From Pantoea septica (lineage in GTDB: Bacteria; Pseudomonadota; Gammaproteobacteria; Enterobacterales; Enterobacteriaceae): a DNA stretch of 37,084 bases. Below are positions 22,586 to 29,184 of the stretch, piece by piece (within the stretch, counting starts at the first letter, position 1; each line of letters begins with the position of its first letter). Position numbers and translations under genes: made by a program. The stretch spans positions 1 through 37,084 of the forward strand of contig NZ_MLJJ01000040.1 of the NCBI RefSeq assembly GCF_002095575.1. Reading direction: 5' to 3'. Under the pieces are notes generated by a model that made no database searches, was not told the DNA's origin, and worked only from the letters and a program-made list of their open reading frames with translations.

Positions 22586-23043
22586 GCTGCTCTCCTGTTC
22601 TTTTCTCCCCAGCGCTGCGCCCACTCAAGCTCTAGCCGGGATTCGTCGCTAAACTTCACGTTCTGCTCTGTGCCGAACCAGTAAATCGCCTCGATAACCT
22701 CGACCATCTCGCTTACCCGCATCTTGCTTGTCCGTGAGCCGAACATGATGACGCCGCCGCCAATGCCTGGTGCGGTGCGTTGCTGTTCGTTTTTGGATTT
22801 CGCTACGAGTGCGGTGATGAGGTCTTTCCAGTCGTCAGGGCTGTACTTCTGCCCATACCATTCAACCTGCCGGGAGAGGTCGTGCAGCAGCGGCCATAAC
22901 TTTCTGTTTTGGTCTGAGGTGCGCTTGCGTTCCTGAATGACTATTTCGAATGGCTTATCGGGACTGGCGGGAAGTTGCTGGATGGCTTCTATGCAGTTTC
23001 TTCGGATGCGGTCATCCCGCAGGAGGAACTTCGTTTTCTCCAT
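22582..23043 (-). CDS. ninB: NinB, recombination protein (lambda Orf)
   Basis: The 153-residue protein binds single-stranded DNA and helps load the recombinase on SSB-coated DNA, replacing RecFOR in lambda recombination. The signature stretches RRNCIEAIQQLP, KRTSDQNRKLWPLLHDLS, YSPDDWKDLITALVAK, and RTAPGIGGGVIMFG are clear. Length fits lambda NinB (146). Confidence 0.94.
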   Translation of the reverse strand: MEKTKFLLRDDRIRRNCIEAIQQLPASPDKPFEIVIQERKRTSDQNRKLWPLLHDLSRQVEWYGQKYSPDDWKDLITALVAKSKNEQQRTAPGIGGGVIMFGSRTSKMRVSEMVEVIEAIYWFGTEQNVKFSDESRLELEWAQRWGEKNRRAA

Positions 23044-23212
23044 CGCGCTTGTCTCTCTTCAGTGCGTCGCTGAGTAGCTTCCTGATGCCCGCAGGCATGC
23101 ACATTGAGTTCGGATAGCGATTGACGAAGCGACTGATATCGCTCGCAAGCTTATCCAGCTCAGTGTCGGATATGACGTGCTCAGGACGTTTTAGGGGGAT
23201 TACGTTGTTCAT
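23012..23212 (-). CDS. Hypothetical protein, 66 residues
   Basis: The protein starts MNNVIPLKRPEHVISDTEL, with GAGG before the ATG, and overlaps the ninB start by 32 bases. It has no recognised domain. Residues 18-55 are helical. It is probably co-translated with ninB. Confidence 0.62.
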   Translation of the reverse strand: MNNVIPLKRPEHVISDTELDKLASDISRFVNRYPNSMCMPAGIRKLLSDALKRDKRDGENEVPPAG

Positions 23213-23219
23213 GATTTCC

Positions 23220-23483
23220 TCACCACATTAGATCGTCGTGTGCTGGTCCCGCATCTTCCATGCTTAGCAGAACATATCCGGGCAGATATGCGGAGACATC
23301 AGCAACGTGCGAAACCTGCCGAATGGCAAAGCGACCGGTAAATTTATCGCCATCCCACTCGCAGAGATTGAGAATATCGCCCTGCTGGTAGTCGCGGTCG
23401 TTATTGCGAAGCTCTGCCCGTTTTATTCCTGCGTCCACCGGAGAGAAGTGCTCAGGCAGAATTTTCAAGTTATGCTCTTTCAT
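23220..23483 (-). CDS. DUF3850 (ASCH/PUA-like) protein
   Basis: This 87-residue protein has the pattern RAELRNNDRDYQQGDILNLCEWD followed by a beta strand and GYVLLSM, that of DUF3850, an RNA-binding-like ASCH fold found in phages and plasmids. Its function in the phage is unknown. It overlaps the upstream gene's stop (ATGA). Confidence 0.82.
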   Translation of the reverse strand: MKEHNLKILPEHFSPVDAGIKRAELRNNDRDYQQGDILNLCEWDGDKFTGRFAIRQVSHVADVSAYLPGYVLLSMEDAGPAHDDLMW

Positions 23484-23647
23484 GCTTCATCCTGCTTGCT
23501 GCGGGCCAGCCATGCCTTCCATGCTAACTGGACGTCATGTTCAAAATACCTTTGCGTTGGCTCATACATGTCTGTTGATAAGCCTCCTGGCTGTATGACT
23601 ATCCAGCTTTCAAACCGCTGCCGCTCCAGCTCATCTTTGTCGCTCAT
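23480..23647 (-). CDS. Small hypothetical protein, 55 residues
   Basis: The frame MSDKDELERQRFESWIVIQP... ends LAWKAWLARSKQDEA. Tryptophan-rich short proteins of this build (ELERQ...FE.W at the start, LAW.AW.AR at the end) recur in lambdoid early operons. Both ends overlap neighbouring genes, which supports a real gene. Confidence 0.7.
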   Translation of the reverse strand: MSDKDELERQRFESWIVIQPGGLSTDMYEPTQRYFEHDVQLAWKAWLARSKQDEA

Positions 23648-23826
23648 ACATCCTCCGGTGGTGAAGGGAGTGGTTGCCAGGCGATAACTCGTGACCGGCT
23701 GAATCCGTATTTATCGAAGCTAGCCACTGCATAAGGAGTTACAGAGTGAATAGGATCATCCATGTAAACAAGAACGTCGCTTCCCATTTCTGGCATCCGC
23801 TCACTGCACTTAATCCACTCACTCAT
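23644..23826 (-). CDS. DUF551 protein, 60 residues
   Basis: The protein begins SEWIKCSERMPEMGSDVLVY and ends WQPLPSPPEDV, the two conserved ends of DUF551, a family of small phage proteins of unknown role. It overlaps both neighbours by 4 bases. Confidence 0.85.
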   Translation of the reverse strand: MSEWIKCSERMPEMGSDVLVYMDDPIHSVTPYAVASFDKYGFSRSRVIAWQPLPSPPEDV

Positions 23827-24161
23827 TCTTCCTCTCCTCGCTCGCGTTCCTGCTGCTCAAGATTTTCCCCAATATAAACGGGACAGATGGTTCCGCCTAT
23901 TTCACCTGCCAGTCGCCTCGCCAGGTGTATTGAGCCGCAATGAGAATGCTCTTTATCGTCATATTCATTTGGGTCTGGGTTAGGGTGGTAAACGATGTAA
24001 AAGGCAGGAACGCTCATTACATCATGTTGCTCCAGTACAGGGAGTGCAATCTCAAGGGCTTGCATAATTTGCTGGCCTTCTTCGGTAAGAGTGCCTTGAG
24101 CGTTTAGCTCTCGGAAGTGTGATGAAAGCTCTCTGCACTTCTCAGCGGTTAATTTATTCAT
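23823..24161 (-). CDS. Hypothetical early protein, 112 residues
   Basis: The N-terminus (NKLTAEKCRELSSHFREL, then GQQIMQALEIALPVLEQ) is a helical module seen at the front of several mosaic lambdoid early proteins. The C-terminal half is different and unrecognised. The acidic/Arg end QQERERGEEE is low complexity. Confidence 0.68.
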   Translation of the reverse strand: MNKLTAEKCRELSSHFRELNAQGTLTEEGQQIMQALEIALPVLEQHDVMSVPAFYIVYHPNPDPNEYDDKEHSHCGSIHLARRLAGEIGGTICPVYIGENLEQQERERGEEE

Positions 24162-24408
24162 TGGTGCCCCCTTGATCTTCCGGTGAGAGGCTTTCGCAGT
24201 AGGTCATGATGCCAAGGTGTGTAATGATATAACCCTTGAAGGTGATGCCGCGGTCGGTGAACTCGACGTATTGCAGATAGCCATTATCGGCGAGCTGCTT
24301 GGCCACCTTCGATTTTGTCTGGATGATGGGATATGGCGTCTCTTTCAGGGCGTGGTCTATCTCTGCTCCCCACGCGCGCTCAGGGATACTCAGTTGTGTT
24401 TTGTTCAT
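24154..24408 (-). CDS. Hypothetical protein, 84 residues
   Basis: No family recognised. The middle part (SKVAKQLADNGYLQYVEFTDRGITFKG) reads like a winged-helix unit. The start overlaps the end of the CHC2 gene (24408) and the end overlaps the next gene. Confidence 0.62.
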   Translation of the reverse strand: MNKTQLSIPERAWGAEIDHALKETPYPIIQTKSKVAKQLADNGYLQYVEFTDRGITFKGYIITHLGIMTYCESLSPEDQGGTNE

Positions 24409-24632
24409 CAGAGCGCACCACCCTTCTTGCCGCCTTTATCGGAACGGGAATCGAATTGTGCCAGTTCTATTTCACCGCCTGACTTACCGCACCCAAAGCA
24501 AATGAAGTCGTTGTTCTGCGGGCGCACCACAAATGAAGGGGTGCTTTCGTCGTGGAACGGGCATAACCCGCGATAATTCGCACCTTGCTTAGTGAGCGAG
24601 GTTAATTTCATTGCACTATCGATGATGGACAT
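24408..24632 (-). CDS. Stand-alone CHC2 zinc-finger protein (primase-type)
   Basis: The 74-residue protein is essentially one zinc finger of DNA primase type: GLCPFHDESTPSF then FICFGCGKSGG, giving Cys-His-Cys-Cys ligands. Full primases have a catalytic TOPRIM domain after this, which is absent. It lies just behind the helicase gene, so it may bind the template or recruit host primase. It has not obviously been truncated recently, as the reading frame is clean and neighbours overlap. Confidence 0.82.
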   Translation of the reverse strand: MSIIDSAMKLTSLTKQGANYRGLCPFHDESTPSFVVRPQNNDFICFGCGKSGGEIELAQFDSRSDKGGKKGGAL

Positions 24633-24905
24633 TCAGAAGCCCTCCACTTTCAGACCGGACGCATGAGCTGACACGCGGATGAACTGGCGAATGATGTCTT
24701 TAGTGACCCAATTCTTTTCGCTCAGGTGCATAACCCATGAAAGGATTTTTTCGTGCGTGTTGCAGTCGCTGATTGCTACGTCATAGTCCCATCCGTTTGG
24801 CTCAGGGTCCTTTATGATGATGTGCTTACCATTCACGGTAACAAGCGATGCGATATATCCGCGCTGCTCCATGAACTTCTGAACGTCTAAGTTTCGTAGT
24901 GCCAT
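24633..24905 (-). CDS. Hypothetical protein, 90 residues
   Basis: This small alpha/beta protein begins MALRNLDVQKFMEQRGYIAS and sits between the helicase and the CHC2 gene. No family recognised. The tight spacing (2 bases after the helicase stop) suggests a replication-linked role. Confidence 0.65.
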   Translation of the reverse strand: MALRNLDVQKFMEQRGYIASLVTVNGKHIIIKDPEPNGWDYDVAISDCNTHEKILSWVMHLSEKNWVTKDIIRQFIRVSAHASGLKVEGF

Positions 24906-24907
24906 GA

Positions 24908-26254
24908 TTAACCCCCGTAGCGCCAGTCGTTGGCCGGCTGCTCTTTGTTCTTGTTGTCGGAATACTGCTTAGCTGCGGCTTCTTGGTCGATGTTGACGAA
25001 GTGACCATTCTTCCAGCCCATGTAGAAGGTCTTCGGCTGGCCGGATCGGTATTTACCGATGATGATTTCCGCAAGGCCTTTAAGGTCTGTGTTCTCGTTG
25101 TAGACCTCATCGCGGTACGGGAAGATGATGACGTCTGCGTCCTTTTCGATTGAGCTGGATCCTGCCAGGTCGCCCATGTTTGGCCGCTTATCGCCTCGCC
25201 CGTCAACGTTGCGGTTGAGCTGCGCCAGAAGCACCACGGGAACTTTGTTGCGCAGGCAGAACTGCTTCAGCTTGCGGGTGACTTCTGCAATCGCGAGGTC
25301 TGCACGCTCAGCTTTCGGCATGTCGATAAGGGTCAGGTAGTCGATAGCCAGAAAGCTCAAGCCGCCGTCCATGTTCATGCGCTCCGCCTGGCTGATGATC
25401 TCATCGATGGTGAACGAGCCAACCAGAGCATGGTTGTTTTCATCAAGCAGGGTGCCAGTTGCAGTAGTCAGGCGGGTGTAATCCTCCTGAGTCATGCCCA
25501 GCGGGTTTCGCAGCGTTCCGATAGACAGTCCGCCACGGTCAGCGATATGGCGCTCCACTACCTGCGTCTCTGACATCTCCATTGAGATAAGCAGCCCTGT
25601 TCCCTTTTGCCGGCCGATTGAGTTAGCGATGTTGATTGCCAGCTCGGTTTTACCCATTCCAGGGCGACCGGCGATGATAATCAGGTCGGTGCGGTCGAAG
25701 CCGCCATACTCGTTGTCCAGCGCCTCAATGCCAGTCTGAAGATACAAACCAGACTCAGCGCCCCTCATGCGATCTTCCAGCACATTCAGGTAGTCCTGAA
25801 TCATGTCTCCAATGCGGCGAGGAAGTTTGTCGTTGGTTTCCAGCTGGAGCTTTGAGGCAAGGCGCGCAGCTTCGGCAATGCTTTCGTTCAGGTTATGCGG
25901 TGTAGCGCTGGCAAGCAGCTGTGCTGCCCTTGTCAGCTCTTCAGCGCCTTTGCGAAGCATCCAGCACTGGCGAACCTTCTTGGCCCATGCCTTGATGTTC
26001 GCGGCACTCTTACAGGCTGTCGCGATGCTCAGCACGTAATCACGGCTCTCCTGCGGGATGGAGTCACGAACAGTAAACGGGTCGATTGGCTCAGCTTTGT
26101 CCAGCAGGGTGACGATTGCCTGATACATGCTGCGCAGGTGGTGATTGGCGAATGCCGCCACCGGGAGCTTGCTGGCAATGTCACGGCAGTCGATATGGTC
26201 TCCCTTGATGAGCATTGCGCCGATCAGCTGCTCTTCGTAATCGAGGCTTTCCAT
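24908..26254 (-). CDS. Replicative DNA helicase, DnaB family (P22 gp12 type)
   Basis: This 448-residue protein unwinds DNA at the phage fork. The N-terminal domain (residues 1-100, DYEEQLIGAMLIKG) and the RecA-like ATPase domain are both present. Walker A is GRPGMGKT at residues 196-203, Walker B is FLAIDYLTLID about 100 residues later, and VPVVLLAQLNR and DLAGSSSIEKDADVIIF are DnaB motifs. It carries its own helicase instead of a loader such as lambda P, the P22 strategy. The stop lies 2 bases before the next gene. Confidence 0.95.
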   Translation of the reverse strand: MESLDYEEQLIGAMLIKGDHIDCRDIASKLPVAAFANHHLRSMYQAIVTLLDKAEPIDPFTVRDSIPQESRDYVLSIATACKSAANIKAWAKKVRQCWMLRKGAEELTRAAQLLASATPHNLNESIAEAARLASKLQLETNDKLPRRIGDMIQDYLNVLEDRMRGAESGLYLQTGIEALDNEYGGFDRTDLIIIAGRPGMGKTELAINIANSIGRQKGTGLLISMEMSETQVVERHIADRGGLSIGTLRNPLGMTQEDYTRLTTATGTLLDENNHALVGSFTIDEIISQAERMNMDGGLSFLAIDYLTLIDMPKAERADLAIAEVTRKLKQFCLRNKVPVVLLAQLNRNVDGRGDKRPNMGDLAGSSSIEKDADVIIFPYRDEVYNENTDLKGLAEIIIGKYRSGQPKTFYMGWKNGHFVNIDQEAAAKQYSDNKNKEQPANDWRYGG

Positions 26255-26255
26255 G

Positions 26256-27185
26256 TCATTCCTCCTGGCTGATGATTTTGTCGATCATCTTCTGAGTTAG
26301 AGCAGTATCGATGCCGTATTTTTTGCCAGCATCGTTTTTCCCGCAGGCATAATCGGAAGGCGTGTAACCAAACTCGATATAACCATTGATGAACGTGTCA
26401 ACGTTCTGAGGCGGACGCTTGGTCTCTTTGCAGTGCTCGAGGTGTGATTCGTAGAGTCGCTTAATTCCAGCAAGGGTGGTTTTGCTGATGCTTATCACGC
26501 GAGGCAGACCGTACTGTTGAGCTTTGCGGTTCCACGTTGCCTTGAATCGCTCTCGGTCGAATTCAAAGGGCTCAGAAGGTTTTCGCTTTTTCTTTTCAGG
26601 CTTATCAGACGAGTCCCCTTCAGGGGATATAGGGGTATTATTTAATTCTTGTTCTAGTAACTTCTTGTTCTGTTCATCGGATGGTTCATCGCGAGGTTCA
26701 TCGGGTACAGCCCTTGAAGCCGCGCCAGCACTGGGTTTGATGTTATCGCGAGGTCTTTCGCGAGGTTCATCGGGTAAAACAGCCTGATATTCTGCGTAAT
26801 TTGTTATGCAAACCACTGTTCCGAAACGAGTTCCTTTTGTGGTTATCATTCCCTCTCTGGCGAAGAAGTTAAGCATCCGGGTAACAGCCTGCGGACTCTT
26901 TTCCTTGTCATCCTGATCGCGTAATTTTCTCGCCATAATCGCCGCTGTCGTTACAAGCTCGCCGGGCTGAAGATTCCATGTCTTACCGGCAAACTCCACT
27001 GTACGAGGCCTATAAGCAGCATCACCGATAAGGCGTATCCACATGGCTAGCTTGGCTGTGTCTTTGGCCCAATCCTTAGACAGAAGGCTCCTGAACAGGG
27101 CAAAATGCCCCTGCTTTTGGTTTTCCATCCGTGAACTCCTGCGCTCATGTGCAGCGCTGAAATCGTATAATCTGGCGGTTGTCAT
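26256..27185 (-). CDS. Replication initiation protein, O-like
   Basis: The 309-residue protein has a winged-helix region at residues 25-135 (GHFALFRSLLSKDWAKD, GELVTTAAIMARKLRD, VTRMLNFFAREGMI). A Pro/Glu-rich linker holds repeated DEPR units, and a helical C-terminal domain with YGLPRVISIS and FEFDRERFKATW would contact the helicase. The gene precedes the helicase gene, and the repeats that encode the linker look like origin iterons, as in lambda O. GGAG is 6 bases before the ATG at 27185. Confidence 0.85.
   Translation of the reverse strand: MTTARLYDFSAAHERRSSRMENQKQGHFALFRSLLSKDWAKDTAKLAMWIRLIGDAAYRPRTVEFAGKTWNLQPGELVTTAAIMARKLRDQDDKEKSPQAVTRMLNFFAREGMITTKGTRFGTVVCITNYAEYQAVLPDEPRERPRDNIKPSAGAASRAVPDEPRDEPSDEQNKKLLEQELNNTPISPEGDSSDKPEKKKRKPSEPFEFDRERFKATWNRKAQQYGLPRVISISKTTLAGIKRLYESHLEHCKETKRPPQNVDTFINGYIEFGYTPSDYACGKNDAGKKYGIDTALTQKMIDKIISQEE
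26641..26776. other. Candidate replication origin: iterons plus A/T-rich stretch inside the O-like gene
   Basis: A 19-base sequence beginning TCGCGAGGTTCATCG occurs exactly twice (26689-26707 and 26758-26776). Partial copies lie at 26671-26690 and 26744-26753. Next to them an A/T-rich tract extends from about 26630 to 26670. Iterons followed by an A/T-rich unwinding region within the initiator gene is the lambda origin layout. Confidence 0.6.
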
Positions 27186-27370
27186 TTCATGCTCCTGCGC
27201 GGGTCAAAAATTCGGAGGATTTCGTTAAATTGATCCACCGAGAAATCACATTTAAGTAGCTCATCCATAAAGCTATTAGGTAAAAACACGTACCCAGCTT
27301 CTGATGGACAGCGTTTAACTTCTTCCCGCGCCTTAGCTTTGAAAAGCTCGAAATCTTTAACGTTACTCAT
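27182..27370 (-). CDS. Hypothetical protein, 62 residues
   Basis: The protein begins MSNVKDFELFKAKAREE and has no recognised domain. Its ends overlap the O-like gene and the small gene upstream (ATGA on both sides), which marks it as part of the early operon. Confidence 0.62.
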   Translation of the reverse strand: MSNVKDFELFKAKAREEVKRCPSEAGYVFLPNSFMDELLKCDFSVDQFNEILRIFDPRRSMK

Positions 27371-27510
27371 TTGCCCTTCTCCTTCGCTTTGGCCTCTTCC
27401 AGAATGTGCTTCAGTTTCTCCGCGACAGTCGGGTTGAAGCCTTTGCAGAACTCGATGCGGGCAAGGTTTTTGCGCATTTCTGCCTGGCGTAAAACGTGTT
27501 TCTTTGGCAT
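27367..27510 (-). CDS. Small basic protein, 47 residues
   Basis: The frame MPKKHVLRQAEMRKNLARIE... is basic at the start and Lys/Glu-rich at the end. CCGGAG lies before the ATG at 27508-27510. It overlaps the next gene (ATGA). Its start codon overlaps the -10 element of the OOP-like promoter on the other strand, so the two may interfere. Confidence 0.6.
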   Translation of the reverse strand: MPKKHVLRQAEMRKNLARIEFCKGFNPTVAEKLKHILEEAKAKEKGK

Positions 27511-27592
27511 AATCATCTCCGGGATATGCATCGTGGTTGTTGCCCCACCCTACGCCTCAAAGAGTTCATTGCTCTTTGGGGCGTTTCCTTTT
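27508..27592 (+). ncRNA. OOP-like antisense RNA with promoter and terminator
   Basis: TGG followed by CATAAT (27508-27513) forms an extended -10 element on the plus strand, predicting a start near 27520. A strong terminator follows: a 12-bp stem (27553-27564 with 27572-27583) and a T-rich run to 27592. The RNA would be about 73 bases and antisense to the last 43 bases of the cII end. Lambda OOP, of 77 bases, sits in the same place and represses cII. Confidence 0.65.
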
Positions 27593-27828
27593 GCGAGAAG
27601 CTGCGCCACCTGCCGGGCTAAATGAGCCATCTCGTCATCCACGACACCCCATTCCAGTACTGCCAGAAGCATCGAGAACTTCGGTATCCAGTCTCGTTTC
27701 CAGCGGCTTATCTGCGCCTTATCGACACCAACAGCAGCTGCTGTCTTTTCAGTGCCTAACAGGGCGATTTTGTTGAGCAAGGCGCTTTCAATGCGCAATG
27801 CCTCGTTGCGTTTCTTTGCATGATCCAT
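27550..27828 (-). CDS. cII: CII, activator of lysogeny
   Basis: The 92-residue transcription activator drives pRE, so it decides lysogeny. Its first 80 residues follow lambda CII closely as I remember it: ANKRNEALRIESALLNK-type start, GTEKTAAAVGVDKAQISRWK helix-turn-helix, and FSMLLAVLEWGVVDDEM. Only the C-terminal tail differs. The ATG at 27826-27828 has AAGGA 10 bases upstream, like lambda cII. The longer frame to 28017 crosses nutR and is rejected. Its 3' end is overlapped by the OOP-like RNA. Confidence 0.96.
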   Translation of the reverse strand: MDHAKKRNEALRIESALLNKIALLGTEKTAAAVGVDKAQISRWKRDWIPKFSMLLAVLEWGVVDDEMAHLARQVAQLLAKGNAPKSNELFEA

Positions 27829-27838
27829 TTCGTATGAT
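27806..27838 (+). promoter_or_regulatory. pRE with CII binding site
   Basis: TTGC, six bases, TTGC at 27806-27819 is the CII recognition sequence, inside the start of cII as in lambda. TATGAT at 27833-27838 serves as the -10. Transcription runs on the plus strand, antisense to cro, toward cI. Confidence 0.87.
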
Positions 27839-27920
27839 TCCTTGGTGATAAGTTGTTGTTCAGACGTGACAAAGCCGCAGCTATTGCCACGAACGTTTTG
27901 TTGTTTCGTTTGAGTTAGTC

Positions 27921-27972
27921 GCCACGTTCTCGGTGGCTTCCGTAGGACTTCATGTCCGTTGTAAAAAGAGCG
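27921..27972 (-). promoter_or_regulatory. nutR antitermination site with a third hairpin
   Basis: On the minus strand boxA CGCTCTTTTTAC (27972-27961) is followed by boxB, GGAC ATGAA GTCC (27957-27945). After the spacer TACGGAA comes a further stem GCCAC / GTGGC (27937-27921) with loop CGAGAAC. Spacer and loop are the same in nutL while the stems differ but still pair. It lies between cro and cII as expected for nutR. The last hairpin may also serve as part of tR1. Confidence 0.82.
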
Positions 27973-27979
27973 GGTACTG

Positions 27980-28198
27980 CTAAGCGGCTTTACTTTTTGA
28001 AGGTGGGAAAACATCATCTAGAGAACAATGGCATCCCAGCTTCTTTAGGCCTTCAACAATCAGTCGACAATCGTTGAGTCCAGGGGTACGGATATTCAGC
28101 TCATAGTTGGCAATTCGTGACTGTCCCCAACCAATCGCCGAAGCAAGAACAGCCTGCGAAACTCCGATTTTCTTTCGCTGCTGTGCAATGTTGTTCAT
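27980..28198 (-). CDS. cro: Cro-like repressor
   Basis: The 72-residue protein has one helix-turn-helix (KIGVSQAVLASAIGWGQSRIA) followed by NYELNIRTPGLNDC, the layout of Cro/C1-type DNA-binding proteins. It is the first gene after pR and divergent from cI. The start ATG at 28196-28198 has AAGGAG 6 bases upstream. It should bind the same operators as CI and shut off pRM and, later, the early promoters. Confidence 0.9.
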   Translation of the reverse strand: MNNIAQQRKKIGVSQAVLASAIGWGQSRIANYELNIRTPGLNDCRLIVEGLKKLGCHCSLDDVFPPSKSKAA

Positions 28199-28228
28199 TG
28201 CGTTCTCCTTGGCGTTAAACAGAACACC

Positions 28229-28257
28229 ATTACACACAAAATGTGATTAACAGTCAA
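28229..28257 (-). promoter_or_regulatory. Promoter pR
   Basis: On the minus strand TTGACT (28252-28257), 17 bases, TGTAAT (28229-28234). The first operator lies in the spacer. It drives cro, cII, replication, nin and Q genes. Confidence 0.87.
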
Positions 28258-28295
28258 CCTCAATTCGTGTACGGAGTGCAATCACGAACCGTGGT
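28233..28295. promoter_or_regulatory. Right operators OR1, OR2, OR3
   Basis: Three 15-base sites with arms CACR and YGTG around three A/T-rich bases are seen at 28233-28247 (CACA AAA TGTG), 28257-28271 (CACG AAT TGAG on the minus strand, weakest), and 28281-28295 (CACG AAC CGTG). Their centres, 28240, 28264 and 28288, are exactly 24 bp apart. OR1 overlaps pR and OR3 overlaps pRM, the lambda logic. Confidence 0.78.
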
Positions 28296-28306
28296 AAATT
28301 TATTGG
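28295..28306 (+). promoter_or_regulatory. pRM, leaderless cI transcript
   Basis: TAAATT at 28295-28300 is the -10; six bases later comes the cI ATG, so the transcript should begin at or next to the start codon. There is no Shine-Dalgarno sequence. The -35 is poor, as in lambda pRM, which needs CI at OR2 for activation. Confidence 0.68.
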
Positions 28307-28954
28307 ATGAAAACAATGCATGAATTAATCGGGGAAAGGATTAAGTCCCTGCGTGAAGCAAAAGGACTTAGCCAGGTACAGCTAGCCAAACTTTGCGGTT
28401 GGGCGGCTCCGTCTCGTCTGGGGAATTATGAGTTAGGCACACGTAAGGTAAGTGCTGACGACGCGGTAATCCTTGGTTCTGCCCTTGGCGTATCACCAGC
28501 CAAGATCATGTTTGGTGATGAGTCTGATTCAGTTTTCAAACAATATGAATATCCATTGTTCGCGCACGTCCAGGCTGGCCCATTTGCCGAGGTCGGCAGC
28601 TACACGGCCAGTGACGCTAAGGCATGGGTGCCAACGACGAAGAAAGCCAGTGAGAAAGCGTTCTGGCTTGAGGTAAAGGGACATTCAATGACGGCACCAC
28701 AGGGTGTGCGCCCGAGCTTTCCTGAAGGGATGCTGATACTGATTGATCCGGCTGAACCGGTAGAGTCGGGTGATTTCTGTATTGCATCTGCGAACGGTGA
28801 CTCAGAAGTAACGTTCAAGAAGTACGAGCTGGACAGTGGCGTTAGTTACCTGGTGCCGCTGAACCCTGCATACAGGATTCTGGACTGCGACCACAGTATC
28901 CGCATCATTGGCAAGGTGGTTAAGGCTCAGTGGCCGGAAGAGACGTTTGGGTGA
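28307..28954 (+). CDS. cI: CI prophage repressor
   Basis: This 215-residue repressor keeps pL and pR silent. The N-terminal helix-turn-helix spans residues 18-45 ([14 protein letters not shown], then RLGNYELG). The C-terminal S24/LexA-like domain has the self-cleavage site Ala90-Gly91 in HVQAGPF, nucleophile Ser127 in GHSMTAP, and Lys171 in TFKKYE. It should therefore be inactivated by RecA in the SOS response. The C-terminal domain follows lambda CI closely, including the end QWPEETFG. The spacing of the operators fits cooperative binding. Confidence 0.96.
   Translation: MKTMHELIGERIKSLREAKGLSQVQLAKLCGWAAPSRLGNYELGTRKVSADDAVILGSALGVSPAKIMFGDESDSVFKQYEYPLFAHVQAGPFAEVGSYTASDAKAWVPTTKKASEKAFWLEVKGHSMTAPQGVRPSFPEGMLILIDPAEPVESGDFCIASANGDSEVTFKKYELDSGVSYLVPLNPAYRILDCDHSIRIIGKVVKAQWPEETFG
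28932..28952. repeat. Direct repeat, copy 1, at the cI 3' end
   Basis: The 21 bases encode the end of CI (PEETFG and stop region). A second copy with one mismatch lies at 29057-29077. Confidence 0.85.
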
Positions 28955-28958
28955 TGAA

Positions 28959-29057
28959 ATGAAGATTGGATACATCTTCCCTGCTGTTTGTGGGATAGCA
29001 GGGATAGCACTCCTGGTATGGTTCATTGCCAGCGGCGCCTGGATGCCAGGTGCTTAG
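28959..29057 (+). CDS. 32-residue single-helix membrane peptide behind cI
   Basis: The frame MKIGYIFPAVCGIAGIALLV continues WFIASGAWMPGA: nearly all of it would span the membrane. The ATG at 28959-28961 lies 5 bases after the cI stop with GGTGA upstream, so it should be made with CI in lysogens. It lies between two copies of the cI 3' end. Small hydrophobic proteins from this locus in other phages act in exclusion of superinfecting phage; that role is inference here. Confidence 0.6.
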   Translation: MKIGYIFPAVCGIAGIALLVWFIASGAWMPGA

Positions 29058-29077
29058 GCCGGAAGATACGTTTGGGT
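29057..29077. repeat. Direct repeat, copy 2: remnant cI 3' end
   Basis: This copy still reads PEDTFG and a stop in frame with itself. The two copies are 125 bases apart and enclose the 32-codon frame. They look like the scar of an insertion or a recombination between two cI ends. Confidence 0.8.
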
Positions 29078-29114
29078 AAAATGAGGCTGAAGGGTTACAG
29101 GCCAATAAGCCTGA

Positions 29115-29143
29115 TTGACTACAGCATCACTTGTATTCATAAT
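29115..29143 (+). promoter_or_regulatory. Candidate promoter of the Panacea toxin-antitoxin operon
   Basis: TTGACT (29115-29120), 17 bases, CATAAT (29138-29143). Around it are palindromic bits that could be autoregulatory: TAATC/GATTA at about 29140-29157, CTAATTAG at 29158-29165, and GACTAC at 29117 with its complement GTAGTC near 29166. The stretch 29078-29184 has no gene. Confidence 0.6.
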
Positions 29144-29184
29144 CACACTTGAGATTACTAATTAGGTAGTCTGGGAGGTTGAGT

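Noticed and set aside
27550..28017. 155-codon form of CII starting at 28017
   Set aside because: It would run through nutR and the cro end; the start at 27828 matches lambda CII and has its own ribosome binding site.
29142..29155. Possible CI operator over the Panacea promoter (ATCACA...GAGAT)
   Set aside because: One half-site fits, but the other half is one base out of register with the 3-base spacer of all other operators, so it is not listed as an operator.
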